Positions 9,741 through 20,499 of a stretch of 64,000 nucleotides of DNA are shown here, one piece after another (the first letter of the stretch is position 1; the number at the start of each line of letters is the position of its first letter). The stretch is from an uncultured Bacillaceae bacterium (GTDB taxonomy: Bacteria; Bacillota; Bacilli; Bacillales; Amphibacillaceae): positions 17,800 to 81,799 of the forward strand of contig CALAMD010000130.1 in assembly GCA_937925695.1 (NCBI GenBank), in the 5' to 3' direction. Under the pieces are notes generated by a model that did no database searches, was not told where the DNA came from, and saw only the letters and a program-made list of their open reading frames with translations. The position numbers and the translations under genes are program-made.

Positions 9741-9828
9741 GTTAGATTACCTCATATAAATATATTTAGGCATCGTTATGCCTATTTGCCCAATAATGTC
9801 ATTGCTCATTGTAATACAAAACAACAAT

Positions 9829-9867
9829 CCCTCCTTATGAAATACGGTAGTACTTCATATCGGAGGG
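9829..9867. terminator. Hairpin terminator between rplY and pth
   Basis: CCCTCC (9829-9834) and GGAGGG (9862-9867) enclose an inner stem ATGAAATAC/GTACTTCAT with one mismatch. On the minus strand it follows the rplY stop by 29 bp and is trailed by ATTGTTGTTTTG. On the plus strand it is trailed by TTTTATTT. It can therefore stop transcription from either side. Confidence 0.75.
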
Positions 9868-9896
9868 TTTTATTTGTCATATAAAACTTGAAAATC

Positions 9897-10538
9897 TTAC
9901 GCTTCCTCTTCTTCAGCTTCTTCTTCAGCGCCTACTAATTCAGGCTCAACACTTGCATCTCCTTCATCGGCATCAGTATCATCTTCAGTTTCTGGTGCAA
10001 GAACAACAGCAATTGTCGTCTCAGGATCATCAAGAATTTCATATTCATCATGCTTTGGAAGATCGCTTACGGCAATACTGTCACCAATTGCAAGTTCGGT
10101 AACATCAACGGTAATTTCATCAGGAATTTCATTTGGTTTAGCACGTACTTGAAGCTCAAATAAAGGCTGTTGTAATGTACCGCCATCGCGTGTACCGATC
10201 GCAACACCTTCTAAACGAATTGGTACTACTACATCGATTTCTTCCGTTAAATCAATCATGTAGAAATCAACATGAAGCACATCATCTCTTAATGGATGTG
10301 TTTGATAATCTTGTACCATAACATCTGTTGTTTCATCATTTTCAATCTCTAATGAAATGATTGCGTTTCTACCTTCTTCACGCATTATTTTTAATAGCTC
10401 TAGCTGATTGACAGCAACAGATTTATTTTCTTTTTCTTTTCCATAAACAACTGCTGGAATAAATCCTTCTGCTCTCAATTGCTTTGTTACTGACTTTCTT
10501 AAATCATTTCGTTGTTGTGCTTGTAATTTTACAGCCAT
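9897..10538 (-). CDS. rplY: 50S ribosomal protein L25/general stress protein Ctc
   Basis: This 213-residue bL25 protein of the long TL5/CTC type has an N-terminal 5S-rRNA-binding beta-barrel (residues 1-95; RNDLRKSVTKQLRAEGFIPA and VVYGKEKE). A second beta domain follows, then a very acidic tail ending in EEEAEEEEA. ATG 10538 is preceded by GGAGGG at good spacing. A longer frame begins within that site and is rejected. In Bacillus it is sigma-B-inducible; I did not find a convincing sigma-B promoter in the 130 bp upstream. Confidence 0.95.
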   Translation of the reverse strand: MAVKLQAQQRNDLRKSVTKQLRAEGFIPAVVYGKEKENKSVAVNQLELLKIMREEGRNAIISLEIENDETTDVMVQDYQTHPLRDDVLHVDFYMIDLTEEIDVVVPIRLEGVAIGTRDGGTLQQPLFELQVRAKPNEIPDEITVDVTELAIGDSIAVSDLPKHDEYEILDDPETTIAVVLAPETEDDTDADEGDASVEPELVGAEEEAEEEEA

Positions 10539-10672
10539 CTTATAACCCTCCATATATTTTGGAAAAAACGTTCATTTTCTAGCTTTATTTTTCCATTAAA
10601 TGATCTTGTTAAACATAAGTATAAGTATTATTTAATCATGTTACCACATGTTAAGGAGAAACTTCATATAAT

Positions 10673-11626
10673 TTAATCAAACAAAATACTGACAGATTGC
10701 AATTCATGTACTCTTACGATAGCTTCACCAATTAATGGGGCAACAGATAGTTCAATAATATTATCTAACTTCTTCTCTTTGGGAATAGGAATTGTATTGG
10801 TCACAATTACTTCTTTAATTTGTGAATTTTTTATTCTTTCAACAGCTGGTCCAGAAAGAACCGGATGTGTACAGCATGCATATACTTCTTTCGCTCCATG
10901 TTCTATCAATGCATCAGCGGCCAGTGTAATTGTGCCTGCTGTATCAATAATATCATCCACTAATATTGCTGTTTTTCCTTCTATATTTCCGATTATATTC
11001 ATGATTTCTGCAACATTAGGACTCGGTCTTCTTTTATCAATAATACCGAGTGGTGCTTTGAGACGATCGGCCATTCTTCTTGCCCGTGTTACGCCACCAT
11101 GATCTGGCGAAACAACAACTACGTCTTCCAAATTCTTTTTCTTAAAATAATCGGATAAAATAGGGACTCCTTGAAGGTGATCAATTGGCACATCAAAGAA
11201 ACCTTGTATTTGTGGCGCATGTAAATCTAGTGCAATGACTCGATTTGCGCCTGCTGTCTCAAGCAAGTTGGCAATTAACTTAGCTGTAATCGGCTCTCTT
11301 GATCGTGCTTTTCTATCCTGTCTTGCATAACCATAGTATGGCATGACAATATTGATCGATTTTGCTGAAGCTCTTTTTAATGCGTCAATCATAATGAGGA
11401 GTTCCATGATATGATGATTAACGGGGTCACACGTTGACTGTACGACATATACATCACAACCACGAACACTTTCCTCTAAATTTATTTGTATCTCGCCATC
11501 GCTAAACTTAGAAACAATACATTTACCTAAAGATGTTCCTATATGATTAGCAATTTCTTCAGCTAATGCAGGGTTAGAGTTTAAACTTAACACCTTCAAA
11601 GATTGGTCCTTATAGCCAGATGTCAT
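10673..11626 (-). CDS. prs: Ribose-phosphate pyrophosphokinase
   Basis: This 317-residue class I PRPP synthase transfers pyrophosphate from ATP to ribose-5-phosphate, feeding purine, pyrimidine, histidine and tryptophan synthesis. Visible motifs are [20 protein letters not shown], the flexible loop [36 protein letters not shown] and the PRPP loop [16 protein letters not shown] 11626 has GGAGGG 9 bp upstream. The in-frame extension to 11734 overlaps glmU and is not used. It lies 31 bp after glmU, probably in one operon. Confidence 0.98.
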   Translation of the reverse strand: MTSGYKDQSLKVLSLNSNPALAEEIANHIGTSLGKCIVSKFSDGEIQINLEESVRGCDVYVVQSTCDPVNHHIMELLIMIDALKRASAKSINIVMPYYGYARQDRKARSREPITAKLIANLLETAGANRVIALDLHAPQIQGFFDVPIDHLQGVPILSDYFKKKNLEDVVVVSPDHGGVTRARRMADRLKAPLGIIDKRRPSPNVAEIMNIIGNIEGKTAILVDDIIDTAGTITLAADALIEHGAKEVYACCTHPVLSGPAVERIKNSQIKEVIVTNTIPIPKEKKLDNIIELSVAPLIGEAIVRVHELQSVSILFD

Positions 11627-11657
11627 AAAAATATACCCTCCGTTAATCTTTTTTTCA

Positions 11658-13022
11658 CTATTTAAATCGTTTTGCATAATTTTCTTTATTTGTTTGTCTT
11701 GCTCTCGCAATGGATAATGATTCATTAGGGACATCTTTAGTAATCGTTGAACCAGCAGCTACATATGCGCCTTCTCCGATGGTGAGTGGTGCAATTAAAT
11801 TTGAATTACAACCGATAAAGGCATCATCTTTAATCGTTGTTTGATGCTTCTGTTTACCATCATAGTTCACTGTTATTGTACCACAACCTATATTTACATT
11901 CCTACCAATTTCCGCATCACCGACATAGCTTAAATGTGGAATTTTTGAGTGGTCACCTATTGTTGACTTTTTCACTTCGACAAAATGTCCCACTTTCACA
12001 TGCTTACCAATAGATGATTCAGGCCTAATATACGCAAATGGACCGATTTGCGCATGATCCTCGATCTTACTATCCATAATAACACTTTGCTTGATGTGAA
12101 CTGATTTACCAATGGCACAATTATGGATTTCCGTATTAGGACCAATGATTGTCTCCTCGCCAATTGTTGTTTTTCCTAAAATGACAGAACCCGGGTAAAT
12201 CACAACATCTTGAGCGATTTGAACATCAGGACCAATATACGTATGATCAATGTCGATAATTGTTACGCCATTTCGCATATGCTTCTCATTCGTTCGTTTC
12301 TTCAAAATTTTTTCAGCCTGCGCTAAAGCAACGCGATCATTAATGCCAATTGTTTCATCAAAATCAGGGGTGCGGTATGCACTTACTTTCTCAGATTGAT
12401 TCCGTAGAATTTCAATGACATCTGTTAAATAATACTCCCCTTGTGCGTTGTCCGTTGAAACTTGACTTAATGCCTCAAAAAGCGCCTTATTGTCAAAGCA
12501 ATATGTCCCTGCATTTACTTCATCTATTAGCAATTCTTGATCATTAGCATCTTTGTGTTCAACAATCTTTTCGACTTCATTATTCCCGTTACGAACAATT
12601 CGACCATATCCCGTTGGATCAGGAGCAGTTGCGGTAAGGATGGTAGCCTTAGATCCTGTCTTTTCATGATGGTCAAGTAGTTTCTCATAAGTATCACTTG
12701 TTATTAACGGTGTATCACCACAAACAACAATTGTCGTACCCTCTTTATTTTTTAATAAAGATTCGGCTTGTAGAACCGCATGTCCTGTACCAAGTTGCTG
12801 TTCTTGGATCACAAACTTAGTATCGTTGCCGATTGTTTCCATTACTTGCTCAGCACCATGACCAACAACTGTCACCAATTCATCTATCGCAATTGATTTT
12901 AATTGATCGATGACATGTTTAACCATTGGACGTCCAGCTACGGAATGAAGAACTTTATAAAGGTTGGACTTCATTCGTGTTCCTTGTCCTGCTGCGAGTA
13001 TGACAGCATTTCGCTTTGTCAT
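11658..13022 (-). CDS. glmU: Bifunctional UDP-GlcNAc pyrophosphorylase / glucosamine-1-P acetyltransferase
   Basis: This 454-residue enzyme makes UDP-GlcNAc for peptidoglycan and teichoic acids. The N-terminal Rossmann-like uridyltransferase carries [13 protein letters not shown] and [10 protein letters not shown]. The C-terminal half (from about residue 250) is a left-handed beta-helix of hexapeptide repeats, with [14 protein letters not shown] and [21 protein letters not shown] 13022 follows GGAGG. A terminator separates it from spoVG upstream, and prs follows. Confidence 0.98.
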   Translation of the reverse strand: MTKRNAVILAAGQGTRMKSNLYKVLHSVAGRPMVKHVIDQLKSIAIDELVTVVGHGAEQVMETIGNDTKFVIQEQQLGTGHAVLQAESLLKNKEGTTIVVCGDTPLITSDTYEKLLDHHEKTGSKATILTATAPDPTGYGRIVRNGNNEVEKIVEHKDANDQELLIDEVNAGTYCFDNKALFEALSQVSTDNAQGEYYLTDVIEILRNQSEKVSAYRTPDFDETIGINDRVALAQAEKILKKRTNEKHMRNGVTIIDIDHTYIGPDVQIAQDVVIYPGSVILGKTTIGEETIIGPNTEIHNCAIGKSVHIKQSVIMDSKIEDHAQIGPFAYIRPESSIGKHVKVGHFVEVKKSTIGDHSKIPHLSYVGDAEIGRNVNIGCGTITVNYDGKQKHQTTIKDDAFIGCNSNLIAPLTIGEGAYVAAGSTITKDVPNESLSIARARQTNKENYAKRFK

Positions 13023-13190
13023 GAAGTAACCTCCATTCTAATTATCCATAATGAATATATCTTAAAACAACATTCATTTCAACAAAACAAGTGTAATTTT
13101 ATCATATAAAAAAATATCTAAATAATATATGAATTACATTATTATTTCGTATCTTTTCCAATCAGTTTAAAAGCTAAACAAAGCATAAAA

Positions 13191-13224
13191 AGAAGACTAA
13201 TCCATCAAAAGAATTAGTCTTCTT
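13191..13224 (-). terminator. Intrinsic terminator of spoVG
   Basis: On the minus strand AGAAGACTAAT pairs perfectly with ATTAGTCTTCT and is followed by TTTTATG. It lies 22 bp after the spoVG stop. Confidence 0.9.
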
Positions 13225-13245
13225 CTCAGATACTATCTAATTTAC

Positions 13246-13542
13246 TTAAGAAGCGCCTGCTTCTTCATACTCTTCGTTAGCTTCTCTTTCACCTTCACGG
13301 TGATACTCTTCAAGAACGGCTTCTTGAATTTTAGCACGTGTATTTGAATTAATAGGATGTGCAATATCGCGGAATTCACCGTCAGGAGTGCGTTTGGATG
13401 GCATGGCAACAAACAATCCATTATTACCATCAATTACACGGATATCATGGACGACGAATTCCTCATCAAATGTAATTGATGCAATTGCACGCATCCTTCC
13501 TTCCGTATTTACACGGCGTAATCTTACTTCCGTTACTTCCAT
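13246..13542 (-). CDS. spoVG: Septation/RNA-binding regulator SpoVG
   Basis: This 98-residue protein opens [20 protein letters not shown], with the conserved [20 protein letters not shown] and the helix start [11 protein letters not shown]. SpoVG affects asymmetric septation and is a site-specific nucleic-acid-binding protein in several Firmicutes. The start has an AAAGGTGGTG leader. A textbook sigma-H promoter stands 43 bp upstream (13585-13611). In Bacillus subtilis yabJ sits between purR and spoVG; here it is missing and only 168 bp separate them. Confidence 0.97.
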   Translation of the reverse strand: MEVTEVRLRRVNTEGRMRAIASITFDEEFVVHDIRVIDGNNGLFVAMPSKRTPDGEFRDIAHPINSNTRAKIQEAVLEEYHREGEREANEEYEEAGAS

Positions 13543-13584
13543 GATGTTTCACCACCTTTAACCTATTAGAGACCTTATTTATGT

Positions 13585-13611
13585 ATTCAACATAAAATTT
13601 AAAAATCCTGC
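13585..13611 (-). promoter_or_regulatory. Sigma-H promoter of spoVG
   Basis: On the minus strand GCAGGATTT (13611-13603) and GTTGAAT (13591-13585) are 11 bp apart, a full match to RNAGGAWWW and RNNGAAT. The surrounding AT-rich block resembles the AbrB-controlled upstream region of Bacillus spoVG. Confidence 0.85.
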
Positions 13612-13710
13612 TAAATATTTAAAAAGTTGTTAAAAATACACAAAAAAATAGATTAAAGGTAGTTTTTGGTCCGAAAACTAGGACTTTTGACTCATTTTAC
13701 CGAGAGTTTT

Positions 13711-14550
13711 CTAATTTAAGGGCTCATTTTTGATAAAAGCTTGTTGATAGTTTCCAGGATGAACTTCTATATTCTGTTCGTCAACATCTACATTCGTTAC
13801 TTTTACGAGGGACGTATAGTCATTGACTACTTTTGTGTCTTGCTCACCCTCTGCTTCTACTAAAACGCCGATCGCTTTAATAGTCGAATTAAATTCATCT
13901 AACAAACTTTTCATGCCATTGATCGTACCGCCAGCTTTCATAAAATCATCTACGATACATACATTTGAACCTTCTTTTAGACTTCTTCTTGTAAGAACCA
14001 TTGTTTGTACTTTTTTAGAAGAGGCCGATACGTAATTGATACTTACGGATGAACCTTCAATAATATTTGGGTCCCTCCTTACGATCACAACAGGAACATT
14101 TAAAAATGAAGCCACTGAATAAGCGATGGGAATACCTTTTGTGGCAATCGTCATCACAGCATCTATGTTTAAATCCGAGAAGGCTGAGGCGAAAATATGT
14201 CCGATTTTTCTTACCGCGGTCGGATCCCCGAGAATGTCACTCATATATAGGTAGCCTCCGGGAAGTAAACGATTGGGGTCTGCTAATTGTTGACATAATT
14301 CATTAACAAATTCCGTGCTTTGATCTAAGGACATATAGGGGATATATTCTACACCACCGGCTACGCCTGAAGTTCGTTTTAAATATCCCACACCTTCACG
14401 TCTGAACATCTCATCAATAATATCTAAATCCTCACTAATAGATGATTTAGATGCATTATATTGTTTAGAGAAATATGGTAATTGGACACGCACACTTGGG
14501 TTTTTATAAAAAAAGTTCGTCATCGCCACCAATCGATTGCTTCTCTTCAT
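13711..14550 (-). CDS. purR: Purine operon repressor PurR
   Basis: This 279-residue protein has an N-terminal winged helix (residues 1-75; NKEPSVRVQL-like NPSVRVQLPYFSKQYNASKS) and a phosphoribosyltransferase-fold domain. The PRPP-binding loop reads CIVDDFMKAGGTINGM. PurR represses purine genes by binding paired PurBoxes; PRPP releases it. A single box-like CCGAA element (about 14567-14580) lies just upstream of its own start, which may mean autoregulation, but the partner half is unclear. ispE ends 69 bp before it. Confidence 0.96.
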   Translation of the reverse strand: MKRSNRLVAMTNFFYKNPSVRVQLPYFSKQYNASKSSISEDLDIIDEMFRREGVGYLKRTSGVAGGVEYIPYMSLDQSTEFVNELCQQLADPNRLLPGGYLYMSDILGDPTAVRKIGHIFASAFSDLNIDAVMTIATKGIPIAYSVASFLNVPVVIVRRDPNIIEGSSVSINYVSASSKKVQTMVLTRRSLKEGSNVCIVDDFMKAGGTINGMKSLLDEFNSTIKAIGVLVEAEGEQDTKVVNDYTSLVKVTNVDVDEQNIEVHPGNYQQAFIKNEPLN

Positions 14551-14619
14551 ATTTGATTACACCTCAAAATCCGAATGTTTTATAAAAATATAACACTTTT
14601 ATACGTGTTTGGGCAAGTC

Positions 14620-15471
14620 TTATCCTAATAAACGAACTTTGTATACTTCACGACAAAAGCCTCTTAGTCCATTATATAGTCGTTGGGCTTGATTCTCGTG
14701 TTTCATTAAAGTATATAATGTGGGACCGCTCCCACTCATGACAACATGAGATGCACCACTTTTCAACATTTTCTCTTTCAATATTCTTACTTCAGGATAA
14801 AGTTTCATTGTCACTGACTCTAAAGCATTATCGAGATGTTGAGTCATTTTTTGAAAATCTTGCTCATGTAATGATTGTATCAATGCGTATGTATTAGGGT
14901 GGGAAACTTCTTCTAAATTGACTTGTTGAAAAATAGTTTTAGTAGATACACCTATATTTGGTTTAGCTAAAACAACCCAGCATGGTGGTGGTGATGGCAA
15001 AGCCTCAACTTTTTCACCTCGTCCATGGACAAATGCCGTTGTATTCATCACACAAAATGGAACATCAGTGCCAATTTCTAGTCCTAGGTGGGCAAGCTCT
15101 TTAAGCGGGATATGTAGCGACCATAAACGGTTTAAACCCCGAAGCACCGCTGCCGCATCACTACTACCGCCACCTAAACCTGCTGAAACAGGAATATTTT
15201 TATCTATTTTAATATGGACGCCTTTAGTAATCTTATACCTTTGCTTAAACAAATAAGCAGCTTTATAAGCTAGATTCCGCTCATCATTAGGCACATATTT
15301 GCTTTCTAAACTGACGTTAATTTTATTTTCTTTCAAAGGACTTAGCTCAACGCGATCAAACAAATCAATTGTTGTCATAATCATTTCCACGTCATGGTAT
15401 CCATCACTTCTTTTTCTTAACAAGTCTAAAGAAATATTCAGTTTTGACGGCGCCTTTTCATAAATAATCAT
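14620..15471 (-). CDS. ispE: 4-diphosphocytidyl-2-C-methyl-D-erythritol kinase IspE
   Basis: This 283-residue GHMP kinase phosphorylates CDP-ME in the MEP isoprenoid pathway. It has the entry motif YEKAPSKLNISLDL, the ATP loop PVSAGLGGGSSDAAAVLRG and the C-terminal VVMSGSGPTLYTL. I start at ATG 15471, which aligns with the family N-terminus. An in-frame GTG at 15480 is possible but its ribosome site is poorly spaced. It sits between purR and sspF as in Bacillus. Confidence 0.96.
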   Translation of the reverse strand: MIIYEKAPSKLNISLDLLRKRSDGYHDVEMIMTTIDLFDRVELSPLKENKINVSLESKYVPNDERNLAYKAAYLFKQRYKITKGVHIKIDKNIPVSAGLGGGSSDAAAVLRGLNRLWSLHIPLKELAHLGLEIGTDVPFCVMNTTAFVHGRGEKVEALPSPPPCWVVLAKPNIGVSTKTIFQQVNLEEVSHPNTYALIQSLHEQDFQKMTQHLDNALESVTMKLYPEVRILKEKMLKSGASHVVMSGSGPTLYTLMKHENQAQRLYNGLRGFCREVYKVRLLG

Positions 15472-15578
15472 GATTTTCACCCACTTTGAATGCTATCCAA
15501 ATTATACCACAGAGAAAAATCATTTCGGGTGATCTAATAACATATATATAGAACATCTGGTAAAGTATTGATGCATAA

Positions 15579-15611
15579 AAAAAGGCAAACCCTTTTAGGG
15601 TCTGCCTTTTT
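15579..15611 (-). terminator. Terminator of sspF that contains the sspF stop codon
   Basis: On the minus strand AAAAGGCAGACCCT pairs with GGGTTTGCCTTTT around AAAA, followed by TTTATG. The first arm encodes the last sspF codons (K-G-R-P), and the stop TAA lies in the top of the hairpin. Confidence 0.85.
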
Positions 15612-15777
15612 GCTCTATGCTCTCTTCTGCCATCTCAATCGCTCGCCTTACCATACTGCCAGCTTCCCTTGCCTTAATGCCGCCCCAACCTTCTTTTTGT
15701 ACCGTGTCGTAAATTCCTAATTCTTTGGCAATTTCTTCTTTCAATTGGTCTGACATAATTCCTCTACGTCTTCCCAA
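15595..15777 (-). CDS. sspF: Small acid-soluble spore protein, SspF type (alpha/beta SASP family)
   Basis: This 60-residue protein starts (TTG) [20 protein letters not shown] and has the SASP signature [20 protein letters not shown]. These DNA-binding proteins coat forespore DNA and protect it from UV. Start TTG 15777 follows AAAGGGG by 9 bp and gives the family N-terminus. An internal ATG (MSDQ) with AGAGG is an alternative. Upstream, TGTATTT and CTATAGT about 18 bp apart resemble a sigma-G promoter, but loosely. The terminator overlaps its 3' end. Confidence 0.93.
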   Translation of the reverse strand: MGRRRGIMSDQLKEEIAKELGIYDTVQKEGWGGIKAREAGSMVRRAIEMAEESIEQKGRP

Positions 15778-15860
15778 AAGAAACAACCCCTTTCAAGTTT
15801 TTACGACAACTATAGTTTTTGCGTTTTTAGTTAAAATACAACTGGTATTTTTAGATAAAA

Positions 15861-15900
15861 AAATATATTATTTGTAAGCAAGCTTACAAATAATATATTT
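15861..15900 (-). terminator. Perfect 40-bp palindrome, terminator of veg
   Basis: AAATATATTATTTGTAAGC and its exact complement are separated by two bases, giving a 19-bp perfect stem. On the minus strand a T run follows at once (15860-15855). It lies 73 bp after the veg stop. Apart from the T run it could equally serve as a protein-binding cruciform. Confidence 0.75.
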
Positions 15901-15973
15901 AGGTCACCATCTATATCTATTTTCGTTTTTGCATTTAATAACAACATTTAGTGCTACATGAAGTATATATCTT

Positions 15974-16234
15974 TTATGAATCACCCGATGCTGCTTTAGG
16001 TTCATCAAGAAAACTCAATTCGACAGCTTCTGTTAGAACATCCGCATAGCTATATGACACTCGTTCAAAAGCATTTTCATCTTGATCAAGTTCTACAACA
16101 AATACCGATGGATACGTCTCTGCTAGAACACCTGAACGAATGACTGTACGTCTTCGTCCTCCATTCGCTGTCAATTTCAACCGTCTTCCAATTTGACTCT
16201 CTAAGCCCCGCCTAATTTCGAGTATTGTTTTCAA
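15974..16234 (-). CDS. veg: Biofilm stimulator Veg
   Basis: This 86-residue protein has exactly the length of Bacillus Veg. The core [20 protein letters not shown] followed by [12 protein letters not shown] and [13 protein letters not shown] is diagnostic. Veg stimulates biofilm matrix genes by acting against SinR. Start TTG 16234 follows AGGTGGAG; the longer frame from GTG 16249 would start within that site. It has a strong own promoter and terminator, so it is monocistronic. Confidence 0.95.
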   Translation of the reverse strand: MKTILEIRRGLESQIGRRLKLTANGGRRRTVIRSGVLAETYPSVFVVELDQDENAFERVSYSYADVLTEAVELSFLDEPKAASGDS

Positions 16235-16265
16235 TACACTCCACCTCACTAATTCACTGTTATAT

Positions 16266-16294
16266 AGAATAACACACGCTTGTACTTAAGTCAA
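16266..16294 (-). promoter_or_regulatory. Strong sigma-A promoter of veg
   Basis: On the minus strand TTGACT (16294-16289) and TATTCT (16271-16266) are 17 bp apart, with an AT-rich UP-like block just upstream. Bacillus veg is known for one of the strongest vegetative promoters. Confidence 0.8.
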
Positions 16295-16453
16295 ATAAAA
16301 CAATATATTATAGCAACATTCATTTTTGAATGTCAACCAATATCTCAACGATATGTTAGGATGATGACAAATCAGTTACAATTTATGTACATCTATTGCC
16401 ATCTTCTTGGGCGAAATTTGTTTCTAAATTGATTGAATGTAGCCGATGAATCA

Positions 16454-17326
16454 CTATTCATCAACTTCATCATGATCGATAAGGGGCATTCCTAGTCTAT
16501 GCAAACCTTTTGTTTCTATTCCTCCCATTCCCTTTTCACCGGTTAAAGTATTCCTTAGCATTTCTGTCATACTTACTTTATCCATAAATGACGTATAAGC
16601 AACTTTGGCTGCAATATATACAGGATCAAGGGCATGAATATTTACTCGTGCCGGTGAACTAGCAAAATTTGCTCCTGCCCGAATGATTGATTCAAAATGA
16701 GATTGGCAAGCACCTGCAAAAATAACCAACTGATCCAAATGAGGGATAATGTTTCTCGCTTCACGAACAGTTTCTGTAAAATACGATGAATTCCGGTAGG
16801 CTTTTAGATCTTTAACATCACCTTTGTTTTTAGAAAAGGCATCATGGCCAGTAATAACGACAATTTCTGGTTGGATCTTTTTAATTAAAGATCCGATTTG
16901 AGCAGGCATTTCTTTTTCATGAAGGTAAGTGCCATGAACTTGTAAACCTAATTTTTGATATAATTCAATACATTTTTTTAAATATGATTGATCACCATCA
17001 ATGTGAAGTACTTTCGTTGGCAAGCGAAAGTAATTAACTTTCTCGTTGTATCCTTCAGTGATTTCATAATTATTCTTTTCCCGCATAAGTTGATAGTCCT
17101 GCCTAAATAGACGAAAAGAAAACTCTTCTTGTTGTTTTCGTGATTGTTGTCGTCTGTTCAGTTCACTTTTTGTGACAATCTCAAGGTCCGCTAACGGGGC
17201 ATCTGCCTCTAGACGAACATCTTCTCCGTGTAATAATGCTATTTTATTTGTAATATCGACCACTTTAAATAATAAATCACCTTGATACGATTTACGTGTA
17301 ACTAAATCACCTATACTAATGTTCAT
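16454..17326 (-). CDS. yabG: Sporulation-specific protease YabG
   Basis: This 290-residue member of peptidase family U57 processes spore coat proteins (such as SpoIVA and SafA) in the mother cell. It begins MNISIGDLVTRKSYQGDLLF and contains VVITGHDAFSKNKGD and FAGACQSHFESIIRAGANFA, the conserved core with candidate catalytic His and Cys. A very good sigma-K promoter sits 35 bp upstream at 17361-17389. It is transcribed alone between the ksgA terminator and veg. Confidence 0.96.
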   Translation of the reverse strand: MNISIGDLVTRKSYQGDLLFKVVDITNKIALLHGEDVRLEADAPLADLEIVTKSELNRRQQSRKQQEEFSFRLFRQDYQLMREKNNYEITEGYNEKVNYFRLPTKVLHIDGDQSYLKKCIELYQKLGLQVHGTYLHEKEMPAQIGSLIKKIQPEIVVITGHDAFSKNKGDVKDLKAYRNSSYFTETVREARNIIPHLDQLVIFAGACQSHFESIIRAGANFASSPARVNIHALDPVYIAAKVAYTSFMDKVSMTEMLRNTLTGEKGMGGIETKGLHRLGMPLIDHDEVDE

Positions 17327-17360
17327 GAAGTCACCTCATTGCGAGTCATTATCTCCTCTT

Positions 17361-17389
17361 TATCCTATGTAAAATGACTTAAAAGGGTG
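17361..17389 (-). promoter_or_regulatory. Sigma-K promoter of yabG
   Basis: On the minus strand CAC (17389-17387) is followed after exactly 17 bp by CATAGGATA (17369-17361), a complete match to HAC and CATANNNTA. Confidence 0.82.
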
Positions 17390-17460
17390 TCAATACAAAT
17401 TGACTAAGTAGCCTCAAACAAGCTTTCCAACCGTTAATACAAAGAATCATGAGCACAAAA

Positions 17461-17492
17461 AAAGAAGTCCCATGTAAACATGAGACTTCTTT
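17461..17492 (-). terminator. Intrinsic terminator of ksgA
   Basis: On the minus strand AAGAAGTCTCATG pairs with CATGGGACTTCTT around TTTA, followed by TTTTTG. Confidence 0.88.
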
Positions 17493-17523
17493 AATACATA
17501 TATTTTTCACCATTAGCGTAGGA

Positions 17524-18976
<1,453 letters not shown>

Positions 18977-19001
18977 CGATATCCTCTTTCCGAAAAAAAA
19001 T

Positions 19002-19036
19002 AATGCTCTTCCCATCTTATCATGGACAAGAGCATT
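19002..19036 (-). terminator. Intrinsic terminator of yabE
   Basis: On the minus strand AATGCTCTT pairs with AAGAGCATT, followed by ATTTTTTTT. The T run ends only about 15 bp from the rnmV start, so rnmV depends on read-through or an internal promoter. Confidence 0.85.
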
Positions 19037-19055
19037 AAATCTAATGAGTTTTGTT

Positions 19056-20279
19056 TTATTCTAATATTTTTACCTGCACTTTTTTTACTCCAAAACGTAC
19101 AGCATCTGCATGAGTAGGTACGTGTACATCAATACGATTTCCTTTAATGGCACCACCTGTATCACCAGCAATTGCATTCCCGTATCCTTCAACCCAAACC
19201 TTTGTCCCTAATGGAATCACATTCGGATCAACGGAAATGACTTTCATATCAGGGTTAGCTTTTAAATCAATCCCTGTTGCAGTGATACCTCTTCCGTCAC
19301 ATCCCTTACAATCAACTGCGGAATAGGCAGAAGCTGTCATCGTTAATACTTTACCATTCTGATTAGAACTCTCATTTGTCCCTTGGTTTTCATGGGCCAA
19401 GGTGACTAAATTTTGTTTTGGCGCTTTCGTTCCAACAGCAACGATTTTGTTTTGTGCTTCTTCTTTAACTTCTTCATCTACTAATTCCCGTTCGACTGGC
19501 TCGCCATTTTCTTTCGTTATTTCATACTTTTTAACGAGTAATCCTTCTTTACCCTCTTGAATAATTTTTTCTTTTCCTTTTTCAAGGGTATTGTCTTCTC
19601 TTTTTTCTACCGAGAAAGCAATCTTTTCTTCTACTTCATCGATTTCTTTCTCGACACGGGTAATTTCAATCGCCATATCTTCTGTTATCCGCTCATTGAG
19701 CTTAGGTTTAATTTTATCTAAGTCGTTGAGCTGGATATCGTATTCTTTCAATACGTCGGCGACAAAGTCAACTGTTGTCCAAACTTTCGTAAGGTCACCA
19801 CCATCATTAATGGTCACTTGATCAGCAGTCGTGACTTGTAATGTTAACCCATCTACAATTTGATCATCTTCATGAAAAGAAATAAGATCATGTTCTGAAA
19901 ACGTTAAATGTTCGGCTTCTAGAAATGCGCCTACTGAATCTTCAGTTGTATAAAATTCTTGTATTTCGTCATCTATTGTTAAATAAATTTGTTTTGCTTC
20001 TTTATGAAAAACTTCCATATCGTCTTCTAAAGCAGTATCAGCATTTGGCGAAAGATCATCATACTCGCCAATTTCAATTTCTAGTTCTTCTAGCAATTCC
20101 TTAATTGTTTTGGCATGTGTTCTGACTGTTTGCTCTTCATCATTGCTTGTGACAGTAACTGTTAGTTTCGTTGTCTCATAAATGACTGCCCAAGAAAATA
20201 ACACCAGAGCAATCACGCCAATACAGGGAATAACCAGCTTCTTAATTGAGGCCGGCAATTGCCTTGAACTTTTATTCAT
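19056..20279 (-). CDS. yabE: YabE: cell-wall-binding protein with DUF348, G5 and 3D domains
   Basis: This 407-residue protein has one N-terminal membrane anchor or signal segment (KKLVIPCIGVIALVLFSWAV). Three ubiquitin-like DUF348 repeats follow (about residues 38-95, 96-150 and 151-205), then a G5 domain (about 205-285). It ends in a 3D domain with GDTGGAIKGNRIDVHV and catalytic-type aspartates, similar to resuscitation-promoting factor and Sps muralytic proteins. It is probably an autolysin acting on peptidoglycan. It is followed by its own terminator. In Bacillus subtilis it is controlled by an antisense RNA; I did not see evidence for or against that here. Confidence 0.92.
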   Translation of the reverse strand: MNKSSRQLPASIKKLVIPCIGVIALVLFSWAVIYETTKLTVTVTSNDEEQTVRTHAKTIKELLEELEIEIGEYDDLSPNADTALEDDMEVFHKEAKQIYLTIDDEIQEFYTTEDSVGAFLEAEHLTFSEHDLISFHEDDQIVDGLTLQVTTADQVTINDGGDLTKVWTTVDFVADVLKEYDIQLNDLDKIKPKLNERITEDMAIEITRVEKEIDEVEEKIAFSVEKREDNTLEKGKEKIIQEGKEGLLVKKYEITKENGEPVERELVDEEVKEEAQNKIVAVGTKAPKQNLVTLAHENQGTNESSNQNGKVLTMTASAYSAVDCKGCDGRGITATGIDLKANPDMKVISVDPNVIPLGTKVWVEGYGNAIAGDTGGAIKGNRIDVHVPTHADAVRFGVKKVQVKILE

Positions 20280-20428
20280 GGTTTTGCCTCCCTTTACTGC
20301 TTTCGATTATATAAACAGGTATATGCAAAGTCAAAGCCATTACGATTAAGTTCTTATTACATATACGTTACAAAGAAGAATATTCTAATTATGTAAGTTG
20401 TCTGATTTTTCAGTCTGCACATGAGAAA

Positions 20429-20473
20429 AAGACTGTCTATTCTAGTGTTATCAACACATCGATAGACAGTCTT
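20429..20473 (-). terminator. Intrinsic terminator of tatD
   Basis: On the minus strand AAGACTGTCTAT pairs with ATAGACAGTCTT over an inner GTGTT/AACAC stem, followed by TTTCTC. Confidence 0.88.
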
Positions 20474-20499
20474 ATATCGATTTAATCATTCTTGTTTTC

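Noticed and set aside
20280..20428. Antisense RNA against yabE as in Bacillus subtilis
   Set aside because: I could not identify the sigma-X/sigma-M-type promoter or any other direct evidence.
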